A stretch of 64,000 bases of DNA from the NCBI GenBank assembly GCA_951799425.1, contig OX637410.1, forward strand, positions 7,502,001-7,566,000, written 5' to 3'. The notes beneath the pieces are model-generated. The model was not told where the DNA came from and did not search any database. It worked only from the letters and a program-made list of their open reading frames with translations. This DNA is from Ilex aquifolium. Its lineage: Eukaryota; Streptophyta; Magnoliopsida; Aquifoliales; Aquifoliaceae. Below, piece after piece: positions 43,696-54,687 of the stretch. The number at the start of each line of letters is the position of its first letter. Position 1 is the stretch's first letter. The position numbers and the translations under genes are program-made.

Positions 43696-45480
43696 TGATT
43701 CGCACCAAACTTTGTATATTTTGTTGTGCAAATCATCTCGGTTTAATTGATTTTTGGAGATTATATTGATGTGAGTTGCGTTAATTGAGCACTTATTGGT
43801 AATTTGTGATTTTTGCAGTTAAACAATGCAAATGTCGACTTTTTCAAGCACTCTAAAACAAAGCTTTGATGAATGGAGATAAGGGCTAGCCTTGATTTTG
43901 GATTAAAAGAAGAAGGAAGCAAGAAGGAATCAAAATCAGACAGCTACCGCATGGCTACCGGTAGCCGATTGCTTCTGGAGTTACAGCTACCGCATGACTA
44001 TCGGTAGCCGATTGCTTCTGGAGTTACAGCTACCGCATGGCTACCGGTAGCCGATTGCTTCTAGAGTTACAGCTACCGCATGACTACCCGTAGCCGATTG
44101 CTTCTGGAGTTACAGCTACCGCATGACTACCGGTAGCCGATTGCTTCTGGAGTTACAGCTACCGCATGACTACCGGTATCCGATTGCCTCTGGAGTTGCT
44201 GCTACCGCCGAGCTACCGGTAGTCGAGGTTGTTTCATCCCAATTTCTGCTGGATTGTTCCTGTTGCTTCAAGGGCCCCACCATCTAGTCTCCCTCACTCC
44301 TCTGACTCGTCCAACATACAGAACATCCCTCCATGTCTTTCCTCTTGGACTTTGAAGCCATGGCATTAATTGAAGAAAGAGAAAATGGGGGCTGCTGGGT
44401 GTGCAGACCTGCTCTGCACACCTCTGTCATACCTTGTCTGCTACACTCCTAGGGAGACGGTGATCAGATGGGAGACTCCCTCCTCTCCAGGACGTGTGGT
44501 GGGGGGAAAAGGGAGGCATTATGTATTACATTGGAGAGTTTTTAGAGAGAGAAGCTATGGGCGAGGAAGACAATGAATAGTAGTTTTAGAGAGAGAAAGT
44601 TGTGATTTTTGCATTTCTTTTGCTGCATTGTCTTGTAATCAATGGTAGGAACCTTTATATCTTGAATGAATGCCATTAATGTCATTTTCCCTTATGTCAT
44701 TGCTAGTTTAATGCTCCCATTTATGTTCTACCATTAATGCTTCAAAAGTTATTCATGTTCATAGCTATAAAATAGATTTTCATGCCATTCACTTCTAGTC
44801 TATGATTTCTTGTGCTTAGGTACTTCAAAACTCCATATCCTTACAATGCATTATCTTTACATTGTCATTTCTAGTTTTAGTATGAGTAGCTAAACACTTG
44901 TTGTTGGCAAGACCAAGGGAATCCCCATTTGGGTATACCATTTCAACTCTTTCTACACCCTCCCTTTAGAGTCCCATGGTTCGGTTTGACCGGATTGAAG
45001 GTGGATGAATTGGTGAATCTTTGATAATCCGTAGGCCTAGTCACGGTTAATGCTTAAGCATTCACCAACATCATCCTCGGCTTTCCGTGAATCAACCGTT
45101 CATTCTTGCTCAATCGGAGGAGTGATTTGAGTTGAGATAGTATACCCATTGGAGGGACCTCTTGGAATTGCCAACACTTGTTTTCTCGTTCTAATTTCAC
45201 CAAAACACACTTCACCAAACAATTTCCAACAACAAGAATTTTACACTTTCTTTACCCAAATCACTTTCAAATTGGTTTACTTCCTTCCCCGTGGAAACGA
45301 CCTTGGAATACCACCAAGTAAAAGACGACCCATGAAAGTCTCCTTGCGATTGGGGAGCATTTTTGTGCATTCAACTATCACATTCCCACTGACTTATATC
45401 CTTCCCTATTGCCCTTTCTTTTCACACTATCCCAAGGGAGCATGACCTCCCTTCCCGGCTGAATAAACATAACACATACA
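43696..45480 (+). repeat. Athila-like LTR I, right end uncertain
   Basis: Starts TGATTCGCACC. By position and sequence it is the plus-strand counterpart of LTR B (minus strand): TGATTCGCAC/TGATTAGCAC start, palindrome cassette about 246 bases in, then GGGCCCCACC, TTGGACTTTGAAGCCATGGCATT and, near the end, GAAACGACCTTGGAATACC and GTCTCCTTGCG blocks. The right limit is put near 45480 (ACACATACA) but I see no primer-binding site. The small ORFs inside it are not believed. Confidence 0.6.
43941..44229. repeat. 43-bp tandem array of CTACCGGTAG palindromes
   Basis: Seven copies of a 43-base unit beginning at 43941, 43984, 44027, 44070, 44113, 44156 and 44199. Each unit has CTACCGCATG, then CTACCGGTAG eleven bases later, then CCGATTGCTTCTGGAGTTA. 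Several units have one change in the palindrome. The last unit is divergent. Confidence 0.93.
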
Positions 45481-46578
45481 TTTTGGGGGATAGTGGTTAA
45501 AGGGTTAGGAATAGGCTTGTTTTCAATCAATCATTAAATTATTAGTAGCTTAAGATTTTCTTATTGCTGTAATTTTTCCTTGTTTTAATGCATTAGAGCA
45601 TGCATTTATTTTTATCTTTCAAACATTTGAAAAAACAACAAAAAGATTTTCGTTTGTTAATTTTTTTTTTTCGTTAATCATAGTAATCACACTTTGATAC
45701 AGATTTTTGCATATTCATCATCAAACCAAAGTTGAGTTCATTACTACTAGTTATATTAGGGGATATAGCATATAGTACTTGTAAGTCTTAGGGGATGATC
45801 TATAAACTAAGTCTTTCACCTACACTTCTTGGATGGTGTTAATATCTATAAAATCCATGAAATTCAGTGAACGACTAGTCAATCACCTCTATTAATCTAT
45901 AATCTTGTTGGCTTTTGATTCTAATTATTCTACATGTTGATGATAGATGAATGCATAGCTCAAACGTTAATAAAATATCATATGCCTTTAAAATATAACC
46001 AAAGGTTCAAATGGGTGAAAAGAATAAAAAATTTGAAAAATTACAAAAGGTGAGGCATAAAAAATGGGTAAAATCAATAACATTTTGTTGATATTCAATT
46101 ATGTAAAAAGCTCAAAGAGCTACATTATAAATGTCAACAACTAAAATTTAAAGTATGAAATCCACACTCATGCTCATTGTGGCCATAAAAATGAGTAGAA
46201 TGGATGAAACAAACAATCGACCAAAAAGAAAAAGAATAAGAAAAAAAAAATTAAAATAGAACACTCACTAACCTGTTATGCATTCACTTAGACGATGCAT
46301 TAGGAATTCATGTAGAGCTACATTAAATTCTTAATCTAGGCGGATTCCTAATTTAGTTGGAGTTTTGTTTCACACAACACATGGGTTGATCAAAAAGAGA
46401 AAAAATTGAACACATGTGACTAATCAAGGAAACCATAATTTGTTTAGGAATTTCTCTAATGATGCATAAGTACAAAGTTTTATATTCGTTAATATGTCCT
46501 AAGAGTAATGCAAGAGATTATTAAATGAAGAAGCACTTGGTATTTGAAGAATTGGGTGGGATTTTCATAATTAATGAT
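45481..46578. other. AT-rich non-coding stretch, perhaps post-pol interior
   Basis: No credible ORF. TTTTGGGGGATAGTGG at about 45481 resembles the purine tract that follows pol in Athila/Tat-type elements. The A-rich tract 46000-46260 and the rest are unassigned. Confidence 0.35.
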
Positions 46579-46729
46579 TGATTAGTCACATTTTATGCCC
46601 TTTTGGATGCATGTTGTTATTTTTCTATTAAATAGCATAATTTATGGAATGTGAACATGCATAGAGGCATGCGTGGGAGTTGAGTATAAAGTGGATAAGA
46701 AGACCATAAGAATAGAAAGAGATCAATCC

Positions 46730-46989
46730 ATTGTTTGAGGGATTGATTTGGATTGTTTGTGAAGATCGAAAGGAAAAAAAAAAGAGGGATCAATCCGTGC
46801 GTGTTAGAAATCGATCCAAATATTGTTCACAAGGAAGAGAGGTGCTAGAGAATTGAAGAGGATCGAACCATGGCAAAATCGATCCCTATAAGTATGGGAT
46901 CGATCAGATTGATGAAGAAATCAACAAAACCTTTAAAGGATCGATCCTTTGTGTGTAGGGATTGATCCTTATAGCATTTATTTGGATGA
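46730..46989. repeat. GGATCGATCC-type palindrome cassette in L
   Basis: Best site AAAGGATCGATCCTTT (46935-46950), a perfect 16-base palindrome. Decayed sites include GGGATCAATCC, AATCGATCC (two), GGGATCGATC and GGGATTGATCC. Differences from the consensus are mostly C-to-T or G-to-A, as expected of methylated CpG in an old copy. It lies about 80-340 bases upstream of a TATA run. Confidence 0.75.
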
Positions 46990-47067
46990 TTAAAGCTATA
47001 GGAATTGATCCGGGGAAGATTTCAACCTAGTATTCGAATCCTTTATGTTGACTTTTACCATTACCCT

Positions 47068-47080
47068 ACTATATATATAT
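47068..47080 (+). promoter_or_regulatory. TATA run of L
   Basis: CTACTATATATATATCC, downstream of the GGATCGATCC cassette in the order seen in the other LTRs. Confidence 0.45.
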
Positions 47081-47718
47081 CCGCTCATTGTTAAGAGAGG
47101 GAATTCTTATGAGCAGCTTCTTAACCTATTTTCTAATTTTTCTTTTTTCACAATCTTTGAGCGTGATCTAACCTGATTTATGTCATACACCCAAGTATAA
47201 GTTGTCAAATTACAATATTTTTCTATTAAGTTCGAGGTCAAACCCACAAGGAGCTAACTGTCGGTATTCTAAATAGAAAATGGTAAAATTGTTGTGTGTG
47301 TAGTGTGCAATGAAACATATTGTGGTGTGAGCTTAGAATTATCAAATAAACACTTAACTGAAACTTTGAATAACAATGATAAAAAGGTACTCTTCAATGC
47401 GGGGATCCAACATGTATTACACTGTTCATTTATGAAAATTCCACCTTACAACAACTAACTCCCATTTTACTGGAAAGTTAACCGGTAAATTTGATATATA
47501 ACTGAGCCATATCAGAACAATTGATTAGGTTAGCTGAAAGGTCTATATACCATGCAACAATCAAATAAGTAAACCCAAAGGTGAACTATTCAAAAGGTTT
47601 AATCTGGCTATTCGATCGACATGTTGATGATTTAATGATGACGGAGTTCTGGTTTATGCATTGATCAAAAACATTAACTATGACGAGATTTATCCCCGTC
47701 TGTAACCAATCTCCCAAC

Positions 47719-48050
47719 TATTACATAAAGCCCAACTACGTACATCACTGTATCATTCATGAAGTGCATAATAATTATAGATAGTATGACATATAGCATT
47801 AAGCTCTGCTCAGTGTTCATAACCATGAGCATATTATAATAGTAACCATACATCAATTAAGGGAGGTATAAACATTAACGAATCTAACTGTTACATAAAG
47901 CCCAACTACGTACATCACTGTATCATTCATGAAGTGCATAATAATTACAGATAGTACGACATATAGCATTAAGCTTTGCTCAGTGTTCATAACCATGAGC
48001 ATATTATAATAGTAACCATACATCAATTAAGGGAGGTATAAACATTAACG
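47719..48050. repeat. 170-bp tandem duplication inside J
   Basis: The block beginning TTACATAAAGCCCAACTACG at 47721 is repeated from 47891, and the end GGTATAAACATTAACG recurs exactly 170 bases apart (47880 and 48050). The copies differ by only a few bases, so the duplication is much younger than the LTR. Confidence 0.93.
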
Positions 48051-48597
48051 ACTAAGTAAAATATCGGCATTTCCATAACTTAAACAACATCACACATGCA
48101 TTCACCCTTCATCGAAGATTATAAATGGACTAGTCACGCCTAACTGCTATAGACGAGCAAAAGGAGTGATAAATCCCAATATAACCGAAAACAAAATAAA
48201 CAAACATCATTCTCTGAGGAATAGCTTAAACATTGCCACTATTATTACTATCTAGGGCAAAAAAGTGGGAGATGTTTAACCCTCCAAGTAGAAAAGATAA
48301 ACATAAATGTAGAAGTAGATAAAATTCTTGTTGAGAAGTGATTATGGAAGGACTTCGCTCATTTTCTGACTGAAACACTCACTAAAGTCTCCCTTTCTCT
48401 CTTTCTTTCCTCCTTTTCTCTCCTCTCTTGCGTTGGACTAAGCTCTCTTGGCATCCTCTGAAAAATGAGGAGAAGAGCACTATTTCTAGGCACCGTTAGG
48501 AGGGAGTAAGGCGACAGACACCCTGGACAGCCAATCAGGGTGATTTGTTGCTCACATGGACCAGTGGGAGAAGAGAGAGACTTGAGGCAGTTTGAGC

Positions 48598-48633
48598 ACC
48601 ATCCGGACGCCACCACCACCATCCGGATGGTGG
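48598..48633. repeat. CCATCCGGATGG palindrome pair in J
   Basis: CCACCATCCGGATGGTGG at 48616-48633 is a perfect 18-base palindrome; CCATCCGGACG lies 20 bases upstream (centre to centre). The place corresponds to the CGTTCGAACG cassette of the A LTR. Confidence 0.85.
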
Positions 48634-49482
48634 CATTTCTATGGATTTTTGCTTTGGAAGCCTCCTTATTGACTTTTGATTTATACTTTCCTCCCCTTCC
48701 TCATTTAGCCTTTGCACTTTGGTCCTCTTAGATTTCCATATTTATGCTTGAAACCCTGCAAAATGTACAAACTACGTATTAACCCTCATACTTTATAATT
48801 TGATTACTTTTAACATAATTTACACACACAGTTAACCTTAAACCCTAGTTCATTTACACACTTTTTAGGGTTAATCAGAGCACCCTGATCATGAATTATA
48901 AGTTTTCTTTTTGTAATATTTACTTAGGGCTGAAGGATTTGTAAGTATTTATTCGGATTTTTTTGTTAATGAAATTTATATTTTGATTTCAATGTTTAAT
49001 CTTTCGTTTACCCAATTGATTGAATGTGTTTATAAAGTTTTATACTTTGTAAAATTGTTTGATTGTTTATCAACAAGATTGAGTTTTTTTATAGGCAATA
49101 CTTATGATTCCTACAAGTATTTAAACTAGATCTTTAGAGTTTATTTTTAATAAATCAAATAAACTGTGTGTTCAATGAAATATTTTTAGATTAACTACAT
49201 TGACCTTGAAAATTAACCGAGTAATCCATTATCCATAAATATAATATCTGGTAAATATTAGCAAATCCAGAACCCAAAACTAAAGGTTCATTTTCCAATA
49301 ATTGTTTTCCTTCAAATTTATTTTATAATTGATTTCCAACAATTAAACCTTTACAATAAAAAGCCTTTCTTCATTCTATTTGAATTTCCCTTGTCCCAGA
49401 AGATTGACCTCAATCTTACTGAATATTGACTTTTTTTTTATTGCCAACACTTGGGTGTATCTTCGGAGTTTAAACAAATTTT

Positions 49483-49500
49483 TGGCGTTATTGTTGAGAA
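49483..49500 (+). other. Decayed primer-binding site of L
   Basis: TGGCGTTATTGTTGAGAA aligns with TGGCGCCGTTGCCGGGGA; the differences are all C-to-T or G-to-A transitions. Confidence 0.6.
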
Positions 49501-49650
49501 AGTAGAGCAAATTTGGAGGAGTTTAGGATGAGTCGATCTTCATCAAACGATTTACTTGGAGACATTCTTTCCAGATAAATTTATTTCATCTTATTGTACT
49601 TGTATTTTATTTAATTGCATTTATTCTAGTTAGTTTTTTATTTTTAAATT
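49501..49650 (+). other. Leader of L
   Basis: Short non-coding segment interrupted at 49651 by LTR M. Confidence 0.4.
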
Positions 49651-50739
49651 TGTGACGTCCCTAAAACCGGGGGTCCTTTGTCAACCCGTTGATCACCCAT
49701 CAACTCGCAAAAGTACCCGTGAATGTCACATAACCGACACCATGTCATGACATCCCCTTCATCGAGATCATAAACAACACAGGGTTTGGGCAGAGTCTCC
49801 ATTGTACCGGGCACTACCAAATGCATAGCCTGTATACATTTCAATCACTTGACAATTCCAAGGTCCAATATACATCAATTTGTCCTTAATATTACTCAAT
49901 TATAGCATTTGTCCAAACCCTCAGCAAAGTTAATTTAAATTTTTCAAATTTTTTGGAGGAGATACCGGTAGTACGTGTACGTGCTACCTGCAACTGAGCC
50001 CTCTGCCAACAAGCTACCAATGCAAATTTTTGGAGGAGTTACCGGTAGCTCGTGTACGTGCTACCGATAGCTGAGTCCTCTAGAATTGTGCTACCAGTAG
50101 CTCAAGACTTGCTACCGGTAGATGAGCCCAGTTTTCCTCCAATTCTATCCTTTTTCAATTTCAACTCACCCAATCTCATATAACATTCACCCAAACTCAT
50201 ATAACATCAAATTTTACACAAAATATAGTTCATATCAGTTCATTTTACAATCCTTTATATAACGTTATATATCCAAAACCAATTAAACGGTTGTTTTATA
50301 AAAATGTAATCTAAAGCCATAACTCGGCTTTCTTCATCAACGAAGGCCCAAGTGAGAGCCATCCACCGGTGCTTGTCCCGCACCTAAAATGTTGTCCCCA
50401 TAAAGGGTGAGACATGCTCAATAGGGTATCTCCTAAATAAGCTACTCCCCAACCTAGATGCATATGAAATACTAACATGCAATTCAACAATCAAACAAGC
50501 ATTCATCCAAGAACATACAACTTCAAGAATGAATGTCATAATGGCATGCCATGTTATGAGGTGAGACTCACACATGCAATGCAACCAAAGTCTTCACTGG
50601 CTCCCATAACGCATGCAATACCATGCATATGAATCCGAGCATTCCAATCCCCCACCATGGATGTTACACATCCAATGACCATTTATAAACCCCGGGACTT
50701 TCTTGGGGTGGGTATTTATGGACTTTCACCAATGGGCAC
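49651..50739 (-). repeat. Truncated Tekay-like LTR M
   Basis: Starts TGTGACGTCCC and matches, on the minus strand, the 3' portion of the C/E/H-type LTR (CATCAACTCGC, GGGTGAGACATG, GAGCCATCCACCGG blocks). The A2 LTR cuts it at 50740. It contains CTACCGGTAG-type sites at the E-like position. Confidence 0.7.
49963..50121. repeat. CTACCGGTAG-type cassette in M
   Basis: TACCGGTA at 49963, TTACCGGTAG near 50040 and CTACCGGTAG at 50112, with decayed copies (CTACCGATAG, CTACCAGTAG) and a shared ACGTGTACGTGCTACC linker. It lies 312-470 bases from the LTR's 3' end, as in C and E. Confidence 0.75.
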
Positions 50740-52694
50740 TGATGCTTGATCCGAAATGTGTACACCCAAGTGCAGGCGGTCAAGCTATAGTAATAATCCG
50801 GTTTGAGTCCGGAGTCGAATCCACAGGGAACTTTTGTTGATATTTCTGAGGTGAGCAGTGGTAGAGACCTATTGATTGTAACCTTTGAGATTTGCTGTGA
50901 GATATGAGTTTTTCTGGACAGAATATAAGATTCTTTCCAGGAAGATTTTCTTAACAAAATAGGTGTTAATAAAAAAAAGTCACTCTTTAGTGCAAGGATC
51001 TGGACATGTAGCTAGTTATCCGATTTGTCATAATTGTGCTTGATAACTCAATTAACTCCCGTGTCAACAGCAAGTTAATTGGAAGATAAAGATAGATTGT
51101 GAGAATTAAGAACATGATTCCGATGTCTTTCTAGAAGTTTACAAGAATTGCCTGTGCCGAGACTTAACCCGTCTACAAACAAGCAAGTGTTTCTGCAAGA
51201 CATCCAATCATGATATTAATATTCCATTCTTTAAATGAAGTACAATAAGGGGGAAGATTGAGGGGTAGTCATGAGGATCTAGCCGGGGTACTTGCCTTGA
51301 ACTGATGAATCTTTCTATGCAAGAGTCATCCGTGTCATAGAAAGAACCCACAATTATACAAAGTACCCTAGCTTTGCTAGATGCAATCAATCATCCAATA
51401 ACAAGAAGAAATAAGCGTTAAGCATAGAAACATTGCACAAATATGATTCTCGGATAACTTATACATGCCATTCTCCTCTTACTAAAGAGTGAATGAGAAA
51501 CTACTCACTCTTCATGGCTTGGGTAAAGCTAGAAAAGTGAGTGATGCTCATCCCTCCAAGTAGAGAACTTATAAGATAAAGTAACAACAAATGCGTAGCC
51601 AATCTTTAACAAAGAATGGGTGAATCACATTCCACCCTTCACGGCTTTGGTAAAGCTCTAGAAAAGTGGAAGAGTTTCACTCTTCTAAGAAAGAAAGAAG
51701 CGCAAGCAATGGAAGTGAAATGTATGAACAATAAAAGTAGAAGAAAGCTAGTCACATTTGGAGGGTGGCTTCCTCAACCAAGAATTGGAGGGTTGCTTCC
51801 TCAACTAAAAGGTGAGCTATCTCTCTTCTATGCATGAAAAATGAAAGCATAAACATAAGCATAAACATAAAACTACTGTTATAACAAGCAAGAGATGTTG
51901 GACTAAAGCCAAACTAATCTCTAAAATAAAGACTTCATACAAGGGAAATGAGCTAAATCTACAATGAGAGTGGGAGTCTAAGCCTCCATCAACTTTCCTA
52001 CTTCCTACTTGGCTCCCCTAACTCTCCAACAAGGGGAGTATTTATAGGCAAGAGGAGGAGACAAGGGGGGGGGGGGGGTGAAGGAATAGTGTTTGCCGCC
52101 CAAGTCCAAGTGAACAGTCAACAACACTGCTGCCAGTGTGTGAATAACGTTCGAACGTGAGTTGGCGTTCGAACGTTCTTTCTGTTTTTGCACTAACGGC
52201 GTTCGAACGTTTACTACCGTTCGAACGTTTCTTCTATTTTTGCACTGAGGGCGTTCGAACGCCAGATTTGCTTTGACCCTATCACTCGAGTAGTCTGGTG
52301 GTCTTCTGTGAGGTTCAGTTCCAACTCTTTGCAGTGGTCTGGTCTTCCATCAACTCAAGTGTACGTTCGAACGTGAGTTGGCATTCGAACGTGACACTCA
52401 AGTGCTTCAGAGCTCCAGACTTCTTTCCTAACTGCAACACGCCTTTTCTTCATCAGTTGAGTCTGCTACAGTGCAATGTGGACGTTCGAACGTGATTTGG
52501 CGTTCGAACGTTCTGGCTGTGCTCCAAGCTTTTCCAATTTTGGCCCTAATGTGCTGGTGTTGCATCCAAGTGTGGTACTTGTTGTTCTTGGGTCCTTGTT
52601 CAATTTAGGGCCTGAAATGACATCACTTAAACTCCATTAAAGTACAATTAGTCTTAAAATGTCATAATAACATGTCAATTTTAAGTACTAATCA
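50740..52694 (-). repeat. 3' LTR of A2
   Basis: A 1955-base LTR nearly identical to that of A1. TATA at 52046-52039 (minus). G run of 14 bases (52065-52078) against 19 in A1. It inserted into LTR M on its left. Confidence 0.9.
52148..52510. repeat. CGTTCGAACG cassette in A2 LTR
   Basis: The same layout as A1 with an extra terminal pair, 52483 and 52501, eight bases apart, where A1 has one site. Confidence 0.9.
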
Positions 52695-52706
52695 CACTCC
52701 CCAACC
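52695..52706 (-). other. Polypurine tract of A2
   Basis: The minus strand reads GGTTGGGGAGTG immediately before the 3' LTR. Confidence 0.75.
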
Positions 52707-54515
52707 TAAATATTGCTAGTCTCTAGTAATACGAAAAAGAAAAATCTACACCTAATGCCATTTTCGTAGGTCATCCGGTTGCATTTAGCTTATGCAACAA
52801 GCCGTTGAACCACTAGGTTTACCCTAGCGGACGAGTGTTGTCTCGTGAGGGTTTCCAGGGAAGCTACCCACAAACTTCAGTCGAACAGATGTGCACAGGA
52901 GAGTGCTGACTAAAGTAAATTAGCATCATGGTCGTTGGGACACCAGATTCTCAATTTTGACTATGTCTCACACGTCCTTATTTCACAGGTATTCATTCTA
53001 TGCAAAAATTATCATTTGTTACATTGGTATTTGAAATTCTCAATGCAGTAGGAATGATCATTCAAGCAACCGGAATTGTTGTGTAACAAATACTCCCTTT
53101 TATCACCTTCCATGGATAGTTTCGATTTCACAAACCTCACATAGTATACCCTCAGCAAAAGTTCACTCTGATTATAGTGACTTGTTTCTCACAGATCATG
53201 TGATCAGAAGATGACCAATCGAAAAATCACATGCACAATTTAGGAAAGGAGTGAAATTTTTAAGAAGCAACTACTTATGTTTGGCATAACCTCATGAAAG
53301 AATATTAACGCAATTAAAAGGAATGCTATTTACCATATCCCAATTGTGATTATCAACACATGCATGTAACAGACTTGAGATCAAATAGGGCTTTTCATAG
53401 GTTGTAGCGTGGCCAGAGGTCAGTGGCTAACGAAACGACGTCAGGGATTTTCAAAGGCTATCTTTTGTTTACGTATTGTAGCACACCTTTTTCTAACTTC
53501 TTGATATTTTGCCGAGAGATGACATTTCTTTCTTTCATTTTTCTCATTTTTCACTTTCTTGGCAAGTTCTTGCCTTTTTGCTTCTTATTTTGTTTCAATT
53601 GTTCCAATCAACTCTTCTTGGATGATAATCTCAAATGCTTCTTTTTCTTTTCCTTTTTCTGTATCATCTTACAAAGAGGATGTAAGAAAATTAGATAGCC
53701 AAGGTATGTCAAGTATGTTTTCCTGTGGATTGGTAATCATATAGGTTTATCAAAGAAAAATTTATACATTGATGGCTCAAACATGGCTAACGAGGGATAA
53801 ATTTTGTCAAAGAAAGGTCTAAGGTTCAATATTATATCAAAGATGGCCTAAGATCATTTCTCAAGCATGTGCACATGTATGTGTCGTATGCGATGGTTCC
53901 TTGTGGGATATGTCAATAGATCACTTTTAAGTGCGTCAATCAAAGCAAGGTTAATGAGATCATTCAAAAATTGAGAGTGAACAGAATTTACTTGAGTAAA
54001 CATTGATTGTCTCTCAAAAGCATCGTTAGGTTCGAAACTCACCCTGGTGTTCTTTGTTATCTCCACTGTATATGTCGGGTTTTCCAGGGGGTATTGGTTA
54101 TATACCAATTCCATTTTCGAGTCAGATCCTCCTGTACCTTTAAAATAACAAATATCGATGTACATATGACAATTTAAGTATAGAGAGAATACCAATTTTT
54201 TTCAAGAAATGTGGTTTTAAGTCTCGGTTGATAAATGGAGGTGTCAAACCGATCATGTGCAAATTTACTCTAGCGAGCATTCTTAATATCCACATTTGTT
54301 CCATCACCTTTTAATTTTTATGCTAAATCTACAAATGCATTAAAACAAATAAAAGTGATAAATGGAACCATTCATTTCAAAATATCATCTTTTAATATCA
54401 ACGGTTCGATTCATTCACAATTGCACAAAAACTTACAACTATCAAAGAAGAAATTCATAAAAAGAAGCACTTTAAACAAACATAAAAACAAGAACAAGAA
54501 CAGAAATCCTCTCTC
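52707..54515 (-). other. 3' untranslated interior of A2
   Basis: Copy of A1 12-1772. It contains an insertion relative to A1 near 53385-53420 (AAATAGGGCTTTTCATAGG...). No ORF is believed here. Confidence 0.7.
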
Positions 54516-54687
54516 TCACTCTCCTCCTTGTGCACCATCTCCTCCATGTCCACCATGTCCACCCCTCAAAAGCCTAAGGATCTCATCCTGCTTAGCTTCA
54601 ATGCTAAGCATGACGTCCAATAAGGAGCGTCGGGTGCTGGTGCTGGTGCTAGGTCCCGCCTCTGCTGGCTGATCTCCCTCTCTCTCC
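54516..54687 (-). pseudogene. C-terminal fragment of the env-like ORF in A2
   Basis: About 57 codons matching the end of the A1 ORF at 1773-1938: EGDQPAEAGPSTST, SLLDVMLSIEAKQDEILRLL and the GGHGGHGG tail. It carries two extra Ser/Thr codons from a GGTGCT repeat. The N-terminal part is lost at the B2 junction. Confidence 0.8.

Larger units (their letters stand above)
47164..48877 (-). repeat. Solo LTR J (Athila-like, A-related)
   Basis: About 1714 bases from TG (47164) to CA (48877), flanked by GAGCG and GAGCA, an imperfect five-base duplication. The plus-strand start GTCATACACCCAAGT and the following GAGGTCAAACCCACAAGGA match the A LTR start (TGTACACCCAAGT..GAGTCGAATCCACAGGGA). It contains a palindrome cassette in the U3 position and a 170-base tandem duplication. 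Confidence 0.65.
46579..49476 (+). repeat. Athila-like 5' LTR L, split by solo LTR J
   Basis: Starts TGATTAGTCAC (46579), is interrupted at 47163 by J, resumes at 48878 and ends near TTTAAACA (49476). Six bases further a decayed Athila primer-binding site follows, the same spacing as in A1. The end shares CACTTGGGTGTA with the A and J LTRs. It contains a GGATCGATCC cassette and a TATA run. It may be the 5' LTR of the G interior. Confidence 0.6.
50740..54687 (-). mobile_element. A2: 3' LTR and 3' interior of a second A element
   Basis: 3' LTR (52694-50740), polypurine tract (52695-52706) and the interior up to the C-terminal codons of the env-like ORF. It is nearly identical to A1 positions 1-1948, but stops abruptly at 54687, where B2 begins. 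The rest of the element, including its 5' LTR, is missing. Confidence 0.88.

Noticed and set aside
43941..44229. CRISPR-like appearance of the 43-bp array.
   Set aside because: There are no unique spacers; the whole unit is repeated, and the context is a plant LTR.
44370..44576. Short ORF in LTR I as a possible host gene exon.
   Set aside because: It lies in a part of LTR I that aligns with LTR B; the frame is not conserved there.
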